Part shown: positions 18,110 to 28,400 of the stretch, one piece after another
How the letters are laid out: each line of letters starts with the position of its first letter
Numbering within the stretch: the first letter of the stretch is position 1
Assembly: GCF_014529935.1 (NCBI RefSeq)
Contig: NZ_JACVFC010000001.1
Coordinates: 1,426,001 to 1,490,000 of the forward strand
Origin: Chitinophaga qingshengii
GTDB taxonomy: Bacteria; Bacteroidota; Bacteroidia; Chitinophagales; Chitinophagaceae
DNA length: 64,000 bases
Direction of reading: 5' to 3'
Notes under the pieces: model-generated
The model's input: only the letters and a program-made list of their open reading frames with translations
Told to the model about the DNA's origin: nothing
The model's database searches: none
Translations under genes and position numbers: made by a program

Positions 18110-19525
18110 TTACTGCACCTTATTTTTGATCCACGCGGCCACATAGGCCAGTACATCCGGCGCTATGGTTTCTTCAATATCAGGATACTCTGAAAGCAGC
18201 CCTGTTTTCGCATTTTGGAACAAATGATTTTTCCCTTCAAACGCTTTGATGGTCACCTGTTGATTACCACCCGCTTTCAACGCTTTTTCAATACGTTTCA
18301 GCTCTTTGGGCAGCACCTGTACGTCTTTACTGCCGTTGATCGCCAGCACCGGGCATTTAACCCGCTTTAACACGCCTGCCTGGTTACGGAGCAGATCTGC
18401 CCGCCGGGGCCCGGATAAAAATTGAAGGAATTCTTCCACATGCAGCGGCTGCGTGAGCTCCATAATTTCCCGGTCACGGGCAGAGAGTTGGGCGATCTCC
18501 TTATCCAACGGCAGCAAGGCGGCGGCTATCCTTATTTTCGCGACACTGTCATTCGGCTCCGATTTTATTATGGAAAACACATCATGTATCAGTCTTGCAT
18601 TTATTTTGATAGCCGCTGGTGTAGCGCCGCTTCTCTCGCCCATCACGGCAACTGCTTCTTTAACGGCGGTCTCCATATCAGAGGCGGTGCCAGCCATCAG
18701 CACCGCATAAGCCACTTCCGGCGAAAGCGCTGCGATAGGGGCAATATCGCCTCCCAGGCTATGACCAATCAGTCCGATGCCACGGGACAGGATCTCTTTG
18801 CGGGTATGGAGGTATTGTACACCGGCAAGGGCGTCCGCCGCCAGGTCTTCATTGGTAGCCGATTCATAATCGCCGGTACTTTTGCCTACGCCCCGGTCAT
18901 CTGCCCGCAGCACTGCAATACCCGCCCGGGTGAGGTAATCCGCCAGCACGAGGAAAACCTTATGGGTGAAAATGGTTTCGTTGCGGTCATTGGCGCCGGA
19001 GCCGGAAATAAGTACCACCGCTGGAAACGGACCTTTACCCGCGGGTAAACTCAGTGTGCCCGCCAACGTTACACCCGCAGCGGTATTGGGGAATAAGATA
19101 TCTTCCTCCTGATAAGGCAACGGGGGAACTGGCTCCTGCGGCCGCTTTAACTTGGCTACCGGTAATGAAGCCCGTTTACCCAGGTTCAGGGTAAACTTGC
19201 GTTTGTCATTCATCAGGAAAAAACCGCTGATAGTACTGTCATTGACCAGGCTGCCTTCGAAGCGGGTACTCATGGCAGGGATGTCCATTTCCAGCCGGCC
19301 GCCGGTAGCCACCAGGTGTTCCGTGGCTACATCAAATACTTTCTGGTTAAGAATATGTATGCGCGACTGCAGCTGCCCCTGTGCATTGGCAGTTATTTCA
19401 AAGGCTACCTCCGGCGGTTCTTCCCCCATGAGTTTCAGGGTGCCTATCCAGAATCCCTTCAGGTCCTGCGCCTTCAGGGAAAAATTAATAACCAGGAGCA
19501 TTAACAGAAAGTAATACCGTTTCAT
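18110..19525 (-). CDS. Secreted alpha/beta hydrolase with N-terminal accessory domain
   Basis: The start is moved to 19525, where MKRYYFLLMLLVINFSLKAQ is a signal peptide. The 471-residue protein has an N-terminal beta-rich domain at about 20-115 (FWIGTLKLMGEEP, then NDSTISGFFLMNDKRKF). The hydrolase domain shows the oxyanion region VVLISGSGANDRNE near 165, RADDRGVGKSTGDY near 200, nucleophile elbow GHSLGG near 240 and a late acid/His pair (INGSKDVQVLP, FEGKNHLFQ). This architecture is common among periplasmic peptidase/esterase-like hydrolases of Bacteroidota. Substrate unknown. It is divergent from the sensor kinase at 19715. Confidence 0.9.
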   Translation of the reverse strand: MKRYYFLLMLLVINFSLKAQDLKGFWIGTLKLMGEEPPEVAFEITANAQGQLQSRIHILNQKVFDVATEHLVATGGRLEMDIPAMSTRFEGSLVNDSTISGFFLMNDKRKFTLNLGKRASLPVAKLKRPQEPVPPLPYQEEDILFPNTAAGVTLAGTLSLPAGKGPFPAVVLISGSGANDRNETIFTHKVFLVLADYLTRAGIAVLRADDRGVGKSTGDYESATNEDLAADALAGVQYLHTRKEILSRGIGLIGHSLGGDIAPIAALSPEVAYAVLMAGTASDMETAVKEAVAVMGERSGATPAAIKINARLIHDVFSIIKSEPNDSVAKIRIAAALLPLDKEIAQLSARDREIMELTQPLHVEEFLQFLSGPRRADLLRNQAGVLKRVKCPVLAINGSKDVQVLPKELKRIEKALKAGGNQQVTIKAFEGKNHLFQNAKTGLLSEYPDIEETIAPDVLAYVAAWIKNKVQ

Positions 19526-19540
19526 ATGTTGTTTTTTGCG

Positions 19541-19548
19541 CAAACTTA
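19541..19548 (-). promoter_or_regulatory. Candidate -7 box for the hydrolase gene
   Basis: The plus strand CAAACTTA reads TAAGTTTG on the minus strand, matching TAnnTTTG. It lies 15 bp upstream of the chosen start at 19525 and so supports that start. Confidence 0.4.
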
Positions 19549-19714
19549 GCATCCCTGCCAACACCGGCTAACGGGAATACATCAACGCAGTATCCTGCTG
19601 TTTGTAGCCGCTTGTTTATCTTTCCAACGCAGTTCAAATAAAATAACCGGCAGTTCATCAACTCTTTTTTCCCGGACAACGGAATAACTTTACTTTCATA
19701 ACAAAACACCGCAC

Positions 19715-20770
19715 TTGAAAAGAAAACACTTTGAAATCATTATTCATGTTTTCATCTGGGTCAGCGCCTACCTGCTCTTCGCGCTGCTTGCCGATACCAT
19801 AGGCGTTTTCAGCAGCAGGCAGCACACCCTTTTTTATCCGCTGACCATCGGCACATTGATCAACGCAGCGATGTTTTATACCGCTGCCCTGGTGATTATC
19901 CCTCGCGGAGCCGCACTAAAAAAAACGAAACTGCTCGTATTCAGGCTACTGCTGCTGTATATGGGCGCCACGCTGATAAAATCCTTCATTGATTTTTTCT
20001 TTTTTGATAGTATCGTGTCTACCCAAAAAGAACCTTTTGAAGAACAGGTAGTCATCAATGTAGTTTTCGACTTTATACTGATAACGATGGCCATGGCTTA
20101 TGGTTTTACACTTACCTGGCTGAAAAGGGAAAAACAACAACAGGCAACCCGGCAGGAAAAGTTAGCAGCAGAATTAAACTTCCTCAAAGCGCAGATTAAT
20201 CCGCACTTCCTTTTTAACACCCTCAATACTGCTTATGCCAGCGCCTCGCTTTATGGTGACACCCGCACCGCCGGCATCATTGACAGACTTAGTTATCTCA
20301 TCCGGTATATGTTGTATGAAAGCAATGAAGACCGGGTACTACTACAACAGGAAATCAGGTATATAGAGCATTATATTGAGCTGCAACAGCATCGGATATC
20401 CGATGAAATCAAAGCCGATATCCGCTTTCTCCACACCATAGACGCGCCGCAGTATATCGCGCCTTTGTTATTACTGCCCTTTGTGGAGAATGCCTTTAAA
20501 CACGGTATCCGGCTGGACGAGCCTTCCTATATCGATATACAGTTAACGGTAGCAAAAGATATTTTATCTTTCTCTGTAAAAAACAGTAACGGAGGAACAC
20601 CGGTGACCGTTATCCCCCAGGTAGGCGGCGTAGGCCTCACCAATGTAAAAAAAAGGTTGTCGTTGCTGTATCCTGCCGGCCATCAATTGCGCATCAACAA
20701 CCACCCTCCTCATTTTGATATCCGGCTGGAAATAAATTTAAATAGCTATGAAATGTATAGTGGTGGATGA
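19715..20770 (+). CDS. LytS-type sensor histidine kinase
   Basis: This 351-residue protein starts with TTG. Four membrane helices lie within the first 140 residues, followed by a short coiled region. The His_kinase domain has LKAQINPHFLFNTLN with the phospho-accepting His near residue 167. The ATP-binding part has an N-box (LLPFVENAFKHGIRL) near 252 and a glycine box (GGVGLTNVKKRLSLLYP) near 308. This is the usual Bacteroidota class that signals to LytTR regulators. It overlaps its partner at 20748 by 23 bp, so the two are translationally coupled. The signal is unknown. Confidence 0.93.
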   Translation: MKRKHFEIIIHVFIWVSAYLLFALLADTIGVFSSRQHTLFYPLTIGTLINAAMFYTAALVIIPRGAALKKTKLLVFRLLLLYMGATLIKSFIDFFFFDSIVSTQKEPFEEQVVINVVFDFILITMAMAYGFTLTWLKREKQQQATRQEKLAAELNFLKAQINPHFLFNTLNTAYASASLYGDTRTAGIIDRLSYLIRYMLYESNEDRVLLQQEIRYIEHYIELQQHRISDEIKADIRFLHTIDAPQYIAPLLLLPFVENAFKHGIRLDEPSYIDIQLTVAKDILSFSVKNSNGGTPVTVIPQVGGVGLTNVKKRLSLLYPAGHQLRINNHPPHFDIRLEINLNSYEMYSGG

Positions 20771-21434
20771 CGAACCCTTAGCCCTGGCGCTGACATTACA
20801 GTACGTCGAACAGACACCGTTGTTGCAGCTGGCCGGCAGTTTCACCAATCCTTATAAGGCAATGGACTACCTGCTGCGCGAAGAAGTTCAGCTGTTATTC
20901 CTGGATATCAACATGCCCGGCTTGTCGGGTATACACCTGCTGGCATCCCTGCCAACGCCGCCCATGGTGGTTTTTACCACGGCCCATCCGGAATTTGGTG
21001 CAGAAAGTTACGAATACAATGCGGTGGACTACCTGCTGAAGCCGATCAACTATCCCCGCTTTCTGAAAGCGGTTAACAAAGCCATTGCCACCGCTCATAC
21101 GAAATCTCCGGGCAGCGCCGCGGAAGATGAGCTGGTCATCAAAAGCGGTGCCCGGTGGCACCGGGTACAGGCAGACGATATTCTCTACGTGGAAGCAGCC
21201 GGTAACTACATGCGGTTTCATCTGCGGGACAAAAAACTGCTGACCCTGATGACCATGAGCGAACTAATGGAACTATTGCCGGCACAGCATTTCATCAGAA
21301 TCCACAAGTCGTATGTTATCTCGTTGCGCCATATTACCATGTACGAAAAGAACATGGTCACCCTGCAACAGCTGTGCCTTCCGGTAGGCCTTACTTACCG
21401 GCAACAGTTCCTGGAGCGGCTGAACCGGAAATAA
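20748..21434 (+). CDS. LytTR-family response regulator
   Basis: This 228-residue protein has a receiver domain at 1-120 with acidic residues DDEP, the phospho-acceptor Asp in LLFLDINMPG near residue 54, and the later Lys in DYLLKPIN. A LytTR DNA-binding domain follows at about 130-225 (ADDILYVEAAGNYMRFHL, FIRIHKSYVISL). It overlaps the kinase gene by 23 bp. Such pairs often control a few membrane or transport genes; the neighbouring FtsX permeases are possible but unproven targets. Confidence 0.95.
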   Translation: MKCIVVDDEPLALALTLQYVEQTPLLQLAGSFTNPYKAMDYLLREEVQLLFLDINMPGLSGIHLLASLPTPPMVVFTTAHPEFGAESYEYNAVDYLLKPINYPRFLKAVNKAIATAHTKSPGSAAEDELVIKSGARWHRVQADDILYVEAAGNYMRFHLRDKKLLTLMTMSELMELLPAQHFIRIHKSYVISLRHITMYEKNMVTLQQLCLPVGLTYRQQFLERLNRK

Positions 21435-21474
21435 TTTTCTATATTTAGCCCTTCATCAATGCTTTTCATCCATT

Positions 21475-22425
21475 ATGGACCAATATCTGATTGAACTGAT
21501 TGACCGCATGAACGACACCAGCGATATGCCGCTCCCACAGGGCGTAAGCAGTAGCAAGTCCATTTCATTTATCGCCCTGAGAGAAGCGGAAAAAATACAG
21601 GATGCACGCTATGTTCCCCAGTTGATAGATTTTATCAATATAGAAAAAGACCTGAAAAAACGGCACAGGGCTTATTTCACGCTGGCGCATATTGCCAAAA
21701 ATACCGACAACGAAACCGCGATGGTTTTCCTGATAAGCCGGGTGGACAAGGAAAAGGATAAATACGTCCTGTCGGCGCTGCTGGAAGGTATTGCCGATCT
21801 GAAGAAACCGGCGGGCACCAATCTCACACCGTTGATAACCGCCACTAAAAATAAAGCCTGGGATGTACGGCAGAGCGCCATCAAATCGCTGGCACATTCC
21901 GCAGAGAAAACCGCCGAAACTGCGCTGCTGGAGGTGATTCACACCAGCAAAAACGAATATGACCTGATATATGCCAACATGGCCTTGTCCAGCTCCGGCA
22001 CCCCGGAGAGCCTGCCTTCCCTGGTAAAATTGCTGGAACACAAAAGACAGGACGTATCCGGTACCGCGCTGAGCGCTATTCTCAAACTAGGTGATGCATC
22101 TTACCTTCCCCTGTTCCTCGAGCAATTAGAGAAAGGCAAGAATAAATTTACCGCCCTCTATGGCGTTATTAAACATGGCGGCGAAGCCGTCGTCCCAAAC
22201 CTCGTTCACCGCGTGCGACAACTGGTGGCTAAACAACGGGCCATCGAAGCGATGAATACCGCCGGTCAAACGGAGATCATGGTGGCATTGGAATTCCTGG
22301 TACAATATGCTGCCGGCAACCAGGAGATCAGGAAACTATACGAGTTGCTAACCGGTAAAAAGAGTGCGTTGCTCTGGGATAGAGAAAAACAATGGCTGCA
22401 AAAGTTTCAGCAGCATTTTAAATAA
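21475..22425 (+). CDS. HEAT-repeat protein
   Basis: This 316-residue helical protein lacks a signal peptide. It has repeated pairs of helices of HEAT/PBS-lyase type, for example DARYVPQLIDFINIEKDLKK, then AWDVRQSAIKSLAHSAEK, then TPESLPSLVKLLEHKRQDV with GTALSAILKLGDASYLPLFL. It probably serves as a scaffold for protein contacts. It starts 40 bp after the response regulator and may belong to that operon. Its last 78 bp overlap the convergent open frame at 22348-23136. Confidence 0.85.
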   Translation: MDQYLIELIDRMNDTSDMPLPQGVSSSKSISFIALREAEKIQDARYVPQLIDFINIEKDLKKRHRAYFTLAHIAKNTDNETAMVFLISRVDKEKDKYVLSALLEGIADLKKPAGTNLTPLITATKNKAWDVRQSAIKSLAHSAEKTAETALLEVIHTSKNEYDLIYANMALSSSGTPESLPSLVKLLEHKRQDVSGTALSAILKLGDASYLPLFLEQLEKGKNKFTALYGVIKHGGEAVVPNLVHRVRQLVAKQRAIEAMNTAGQTEIMVALEFLVQYAAGNQEIRKLYELLTGKKSALLWDREKQWLQKFQQHFK

Positions 22426-23136
22426 ACATCTATTTTTCAAATCTATTAACAGGAGAAGGAGGATGGTCTGCCATCTCCCTTCTCCTGTTAACGCCAGTTC
22501 GCTGCTATCATACCATCTGGATGTTACTTTTCCTTCCATCAACAGTTGATAAATATATGCTCCCCGCTGATGGTGCCACTTCCGGGAGATGACAAAGCCT
22601 GCGCGCAGTGTCTTTATTTCCGGCCCCGGAATGGTAGTTACCTGTTGTCCGATCCTGAAAGCGTTTTCATCACGGATTTCCTCCTGGTAGAACTTCTCCC
22701 CCACACGCCAGCAAACTTTTTCGGGCACATGAGCCGTCAACAGGCTCATTACCCGGATATAGAACTGATGCCGGTAGCTGAGAGCAGTAGCCTTTGAAAC
22801 TGTCTTTTGCATCAACTGTTTTTGTTGGAAGATGCTGAAGTTTACTTCATCCCCGGCGGTAACAGTCCACTGTAGCGTTATTTTCCCCATAGCATGCGGA
22901 AGATCGTGTGTCCAGCTTTCTCCCTCCGGAGAATCGAGGGAATGCATCATGAAATCCATGAATCCGATCATGGTATTGAGCGGTATTGCATTTTTTTCAT
23001 CCCACACCATTACGTCCCCGAATCCCACCGATAGCTCACAAAGGCACCAAAGCCTGGATTTAGGCGTCCAGGAAACATAATCTGTATTAGGAATGTTATT
23101 GCTGAAAGTAACGATCTGTATGTTTTCAAACATCAT
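22348..23136 (-). CDS. Protein of unknown function, unusual C-terminus
   Basis: This 262-residue open frame has no family I recognise and no signal peptide. It is rich in Trp and His, with beta-strand-like stretches such as KITLQWTVTAGDEVNFSIF and AGFVISRKWHHQRGAYIYQLL. The first 215 or so residues look like a normal soluble domain. The last 45 or so run through a large hairpin at 22446-22491, giving a Leu-rich tail, and then antisense through the end of the HEAT gene. The native stop may have been lost by a frameshift or stop mutation; if so the original protein would end near residue 215-230. Confidence 0.65.
   Translation of the reverse strand: MMFENIQIVTFSNNIPNTDYVSWTPKSRLWCLCELSVGFGDVMVWDEKNAIPLNTMIGFMDFMMHSLDSPEGESWTHDLPHAMGKITLQWTVTAGDEVNFSIFQQKQLMQKTVSKATALSYRHQFYIRVMSLLTAHVPEKVCWRVGEKFYQEEIRDENAFRIGQQVTTIPGPEIKTLRAGFVISRKWHHQRGAYIYQLLMEGKVTSRWYDSSELALTGEGRWQTILLLLLIDLKNRCLFKMLLKLLQPLFFSIPEQRTLFTG
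22446..22491. terminator. Large hairpin between convergent genes
   Basis: A 21-bp stem with two adjacent mismatches and a 4-nt TCTG loop starts with TTAACAGGAGAAGG. It lies 20 bp after the stop of the HEAT gene and inside the 3' part of the minus-strand frame 22348-23136. It lacks a clear T run on either side but is likely to stop or process transcripts in both directions. Confidence 0.65.
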
Positions 23137-23247
23137 ATTTCACAGGAGGATCAGTAGCTAAAATAGATAATTCCATCTATTCTATTGTGATAAATACGCC
23201 TCTATTGCACCAATGCCGTTTTGCAATCCAATGGTCTTGATACATAA

Positions 23248-23281
23248 AAAGACCTGTTTGTCCAAAGACAAACAGGTCTTT
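23248..23281 (-). terminator. Terminator at the end of the fasciclin/TonB operon
   Basis: A perfect 14-bp stem (AAAGACCTGTTTGT and ACAAACAGGTCTTT) has a 6-nt loop. On the minus strand it is followed by TTTTTATG. It lies 18 bp beyond the stop at 23300. Confidence 0.9.
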
Positions 23282-23299
23282 CCAGTTGTGTTATAATTA

Positions 23300-25480
23300 T
23301 TACCGCAGCGTTATTTTCCTGATCTGACGTAAATAATCTTCCACGATGTAGATATTACCCTGTTTATCTACTGCCATAGATCCCGCCTGAACAGGTGAAA
23401 TAAGGGCTTCCTGGAGGGTACCGTCCTTATTACCGCTATGCCACGGCTCATAGGTGCCACCGGAACCGGTGATGGTGCTGATAGTGCCATCTGCTATTGA
23501 AATACTCCTGACAGAAAAGTTGTTTCCATCTATAACATAGATTTGTCCGCTTACCGGGTCATAGGTTAATGTGCCCGGGCCATCCATTTTACCGACACCG
23601 CGTGGCCCATCCTCGTAACCTGACTGGAAGAAGGTACCCGCAAAATGTTCTGCCTGACCGGTAACGATGTTATACCGGTATATGGCGCCGCCATCGGAGT
23701 TGGTCCAGTAGATATACCCGTTCACCACGGTAAACTGCGACGAGAACCCACCTCTCGACATCTGTTTGACCTGTGAACCATCGGCGGCGATACGGAAGGT
23801 ACCACTGTACTCAGAGCCGACGTATACGTTGCCCGCAGGGTCCAACGCAATATAACGCGCCGGATTATCCAAACCGGAATAGAACGTTGTTACAATACCG
23901 GCTTGCGTAATTTTCCGTACGCTGTTGTTCCAGCCATCTGCGACAAACAGGTTGTCATTCGCGTCGAAGGCCAGGCCACAGATACCGTTGAATTTCGCGG
24001 CAGAACCCATACCATCCGTATTACCGGAGTTATCACCACCCGCGAACAAGGTTCCACCGGAGCCGTCCGGATTGATCCGGTAGATTTTGTTACCGGCGGC
24101 TACATATATATACCCCCTGCTATCAATCGCCATACCTCGCTGGTTGGTTTCTACCATAGGTCCTTTGTAGAACAGGCTCACACCCGCCCTGCGAAAAACC
24201 GGTCCGGTAGCAGATAAACTGCCGGTGCGTATTTGCAATGTTCCGGTAGTAATACCTGCCGGGATAGTAGCGGTCAATACGCTGTCCGATGCAGTGTTGA
24301 CAACCAGCGCCAGTCCGTTGATCGTTACCTGGTTATTGGTGGCGATAGGATCAAAACCAGTACCGCTGATTTTGATAATCGTTCCTGCGAGACCGTTATC
24401 CGGCAACAACTGCGATATACCCAGGGCCTGCACCGCATACTGCGGTCCGTTGACAGCCTGTCCGTTGACTACCACCCGGAGCGTGCCGGTCGTAGTACCA
24501 GGCAGTACGCTGACCACCAGCTGGCTTTTGGTTGCACTCAGTATAGTCGTGGCCGTACCATTGATGTACACGGAATCTTCATCCGTGATATCGCTGAAGT
24601 CTGTACCCTGGATGGTGATGGTGCTGCCTACCGGTCCGCTGAGCGGTGCTACCGTTTTAATAGCAGGCACCGGCACCTGTGTAAACAATGGTCCTGTGGT
24701 TTTCTGCCCGTTGACGGTCAATGATACCGGGCCTGTTTTCACATTATCCGGCGCCACTACGATCATAGACGTAGCAGTTGCACTGATAACGGTAGCGGCT
24801 ACTCCGTTGAACGCCACCTGGTTATTGACCAGCGTCTGGTCAAAACCAGTACCGGTAAGCGTTACTTTAGTACCGGCGCCACCTTTGGCAGGTTTTATCT
24901 GTGTAATGGACTGATAGACGAATGATGGTCCACTGGCATGTGCACCGTTCACTTTCACTTCTACGGCGCCTGCACCCGCATCTGCAGGCACGATGGCTAC
25001 CAGCAAAGTATCATTGGAATTGGCAATCACGGCAGAATGACCGTTGATGGTTACTTCCGCCGGCCCATCGGTAGCGGTAAAACCCGCCCCTGAAATGTAG
25101 ATATTCGTACCTGCGGGACCGTTAGCCGGAGCGATGTTATGTATACTCAAAGCCTGATAGGTATAGGTCCCCCCTTGTGCATTACGGTCACCATTTTTCA
25201 CTGTAAGCGGACCAGTGGTCCCTTTCTCCGGCGCCTGTACCACCAGCATTGAATCGTTGGCACTAAGCACCCTGGCAGCAGTGCCGTTAAAAGCCACCTC
25301 GTTGCTTTCCAGCGTACGGCTGAAACCTGTTCCACGTATAGTCACCACCGTGCCGGCGTTACCGCTGCTGGGTAAAAAGCCTGTCACCGACAATGGTACC
25401 GCCGCCTCTTTATGGTCTTTTCTACAGGCCGCCAGGAAGAACACCGTACATGCCAGAAAATATATAAAATGTTTCATCAC
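23300..25480 (-). CDS. IPT/TIG-repeat lipoprotein with NHL-type propeller
   Basis: This 726-residue lipoprotein has a lipobox ending in FLAAC at residue 19, followed by RKDHKE, which resembles the surface-export signal of Bacteroidota lipoproteins. Five IPT/TIG Ig-like repeats fill about 30-420, each starting with a PxxGxxGTxxxIxGxGF pattern. From about 430 to the end is an NHL-like beta-propeller with repeated units such as GICGLAFDANDNLFVADGWNNSVRKI and NIYIVEDYLRQIRKITL. The protein is probably a surface-exposed binding component. It is the last gene of the operon, 19 bp after the Oar-like receptor, and is followed by a strong terminator. The ligand is unknown. Confidence 0.9.
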   Translation of the reverse strand: MMKHFIYFLACTVFFLAACRKDHKEAAVPLSVTGFLPSSGNAGTVVTIRGTGFSRTLESNEVAFNGTAARVLSANDSMLVVQAPEKGTTGPLTVKNGDRNAQGGTYTYQALSIHNIAPANGPAGTNIYISGAGFTATDGPAEVTINGHSAVIANSNDTLLVAIVPADAGAGAVEVKVNGAHASGPSFVYQSITQIKPAKGGAGTKVTLTGTGFDQTLVNNQVAFNGVAATVISATATSMIVVAPDNVKTGPVSLTVNGQKTTGPLFTQVPVPAIKTVAPLSGPVGSTITIQGTDFSDITDEDSVYINGTATTILSATKSQLVVSVLPGTTTGTLRVVVNGQAVNGPQYAVQALGISQLLPDNGLAGTIIKISGTGFDPIATNNQVTINGLALVVNTASDSVLTATIPAGITTGTLQIRTGSLSATGPVFRRAGVSLFYKGPMVETNQRGMAIDSRGYIYVAAGNKIYRINPDGSGGTLFAGGDNSGNTDGMGSAAKFNGICGLAFDANDNLFVADGWNNSVRKITQAGIVTTFYSGLDNPARYIALDPAGNVYVGSEYSGTFRIAADGSQVKQMSRGGFSSQFTVVNGYIYWTNSDGGAIYRYNIVTGQAEHFAGTFFQSGYEDGPRGVGKMDGPGTLTYDPVSGQIYVIDGNNFSVRSISIADGTISTITGSGGTYEPWHSGNKDGTLQEALISPVQAGSMAVDKQGNIYIVEDYLRQIRKITLR

Positions 25481-25499
25481 TGTATGTTGATATGATTAC

Positions 25500-28400
25500 T
25501 TAAAATGAATATCTCATCCCCAACTGCAATTGGTAGCGGGAGTTAAAGAAGTCAACTGCATAAGGCTTACCCGGATCGGCAAACATATACACCGGATAAT
25601 TCTCCTTGCTCTGACGTCCAGGATAAAAAGGCGTCAGCCCTACACTCGCGGTGGAGTTAAAGGTGTTGGGAGAAAAGTATACCCGCCCCCATTCCTTGTT
25701 CAACAGGTTAGTCAGGTTCATCACATCCAGGGTAAACGTCAGGAAACTGCTACCCGGACGATCAGAGAAATGATATTCCTGTCCAAAGTGAAAATCAGCC
25801 TGTGTATTCCAGGGCGTACGACCGGCATTTCTTTCGGTAAAATCACCGCGACGAGTACGCAGGTACGCATTACCATCTACATAACGGTTGAATGCTTCTG
25901 CTTGCGCAGCGGCTGTCACCGCATTACCGGCGCCATCGGTATAATCCTGGAAATAACGGGCCGCATCCGCCGCCCGTGGGATGTACACCAGGCTTACCTG
26001 TTGCGGCAGCCCCTGGATACTGTTGTTCACAATACCATAGGTAAACGGAGAACCGGATTGCGCACTCACAAACAAGGAGAAACTGCTGGTCCATTTTTTA
26101 TCCCAGGTTTTGCGGTAATCTACATGCACCACTATCCTGTGACGGATGTCAAAATTGGAATAAGCCAGGCCGGGATTGTTAGGATTCAGCGCCTGGTTCA
26201 ACTGCCAGTTACTTTCCATAGAGTTACGGATACCATTGGATATATCTTTGGATTCTCCATAAGTGTAAGACACGCCCGCATTTAAGCCGAAAGCATAATT
26301 GCGGTTCACACTACCGGTAAGACTGTAACGATATCCTTTATTGGTATTGCTCAATTCGTAGGCATTCGCAAAACGCGGATCTACGCTGCCGTTAAATACA
26401 GGCTGCGCCTGATTTACATCATATCCGTAATAACGCGGATCATCTTTGATATTCACCTGTCTGAACATCACATCTTTCAGGCTCCTGGTGTAGATGCCTT
26501 CCACGGTGAACTTATAACCTGACGGGGTGGTATAGTCGGCAGCCAGACTGGTACGCAGCACTTTCGGCATTACAAAATTGTTATCCACTACATCGACCTG
26601 TGTTTTACCACTGTTTTTATTATTCAATACAGCGCCGTTCTGTCCAATGAATCCACCGATGCCGTTACTTCCGCCTCTCAAAGGATCTGTACCTTTTACG
26701 AAAGCCTGTTGGTCTGCTTTCTGATCAAAAGCGCCATAGGTATCACCGTTGTTGTAATAAGCGTACGCCAGCCATGCCAACGGAATTCTGCCGGTAAACA
26801 TACCGACACCGCCGCGCAGGACCAGCCGTTGATCACCCGTCCAGTCGTAGCGGAAACCGAGGCGGGGAGAAAGCTGTACCCGGTTAAAATAACTATTCCT
26901 GATCTGGTTCAGCGGGGTGTAGTAATACGTTGTTCCCAGGAAACCGTCCTGCAGTGCTGTTTGTGTTTTTTCACTCAGCTCCGGCTTCACGGGCAACAAC
27001 GTATAGTCAGCACGGATACCCGGCGTAATTTTCAGTTTGTCGGTCAGCTGAATTTCATCCTGTGCATAGGCGCTTAACAGATCGAGGTTAAAAGCCTGCG
27101 GATGCGCCATAATGTATTCCCTGCTGTTATCGGTGTAGTTATAGCTGCCCCGTACTCTCCAGGGATTGTTGTTCAGGTAGTCGTTGATGCTGAGATAATC
27201 TACGCGCCCATTCCAGCTGTTAACAAAACCGTATTTGATATGATACAGCTCATTATGTGTACCGAAGAGAAACGTGTGTTTGCCTTTATAGAGCGTTACG
27301 TTGTCCGTGATTTCCCAGGTACGTTGCTGCATATTAAAAATAGCCGCTTCCCTGTCGGTTCCCAGGTAAATGGTAGTTCCCGGTGTACGGCCCATGATCT
27401 GTACCTGCGGCAGCGCCGGATCGGATTGCGGATCACGTTTGTCATTTACAACGGTGTATCCTACAATCAGGCTGTTCGCCAGTTGGGTACTGAAGCGGGA
27501 TTTTAATTCTGCTACCGTAGAAGTCTGGTTATTCGTTTGTTTATAAGCCATGCTGGTGAAACGAAAATCAGCCTGGTCCCGGTCCATCATCATGGCTTCG
27601 GAGAGGATGGTATTATTACGGACAGACAGCTGATGAATGGCGTTGATGTTCCAGTCGAGGCGATTAAAAAACTTCCGGGAGCTGCTGTTAGCGCTGTAAG
27701 CACCGCCGGTACCGGGATCGAAGGCGTTACCATAACGTTGCAGGGTAGCATTGCGGATATCCTGTTCGTCTTTCACGCTCAGTATCTGCGCGGTTTCCGC
27801 CTGGCCTGCCAGCAGTTGCGCCGGATCGCGGCGACCGGTAAATTCTTCATTGGTAAAAAAGAACAGTTTGTCTTTGATAATAGGGAAACCCAACCGGACA
27901 CCGGTTTGATAATCATAAAAATCATTATTCATTTTACCGAGAGCGCCTGCCTTGTCTTTTCCCGTGATAGCGGCGTTGCGGCCAAAAGCATATACGGAGC
28001 CGGTGAAGGTATTGGTACCGCTGCGGGTAACCGCATTGATACTACCGCCGGTGAAGTTACCGATCTTCACATCAAAGGGGGCCAGGTACACCTGCATATC
28101 TTCGATCGCATCCATCGATACCGGGTTGGTATGCGTACTGGCGCCCGGCATACCGGAAGTACCGGTGACACCGCCATTAGAAGGACTGAAGCCGATCGCA
28201 TCGTTATTGATGGCGCCATCGAGGGTAACGTTATTGTAGCGGAAGTTCGTACCCCCGAAAGAGTTATCTTTCGATGCCTGGGGTACCAGCCGGGTCATAT
28301 CCTGTAGGCTACGGTTGATGGTAGGCATGTTCTTCAGCTGTGCGCTGCTGATGTTCTGTCCTGCGCCATAGGTATTGGCTTTGGCCTGTTTGTTACCTTT

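Noticed and set aside
23300-25480. Repeated IPT segments considered as a DNA repeat array
   Set aside because: The similarity is at protein level (Ig-like repeats); the DNA units differ too much to be a tandem repeat.
25530-26285. Plus-strand frame of 251 codons within the Oar-like receptor gene
   Set aside because: Shadow of a large, well-supported receptor gene; no domain seen.
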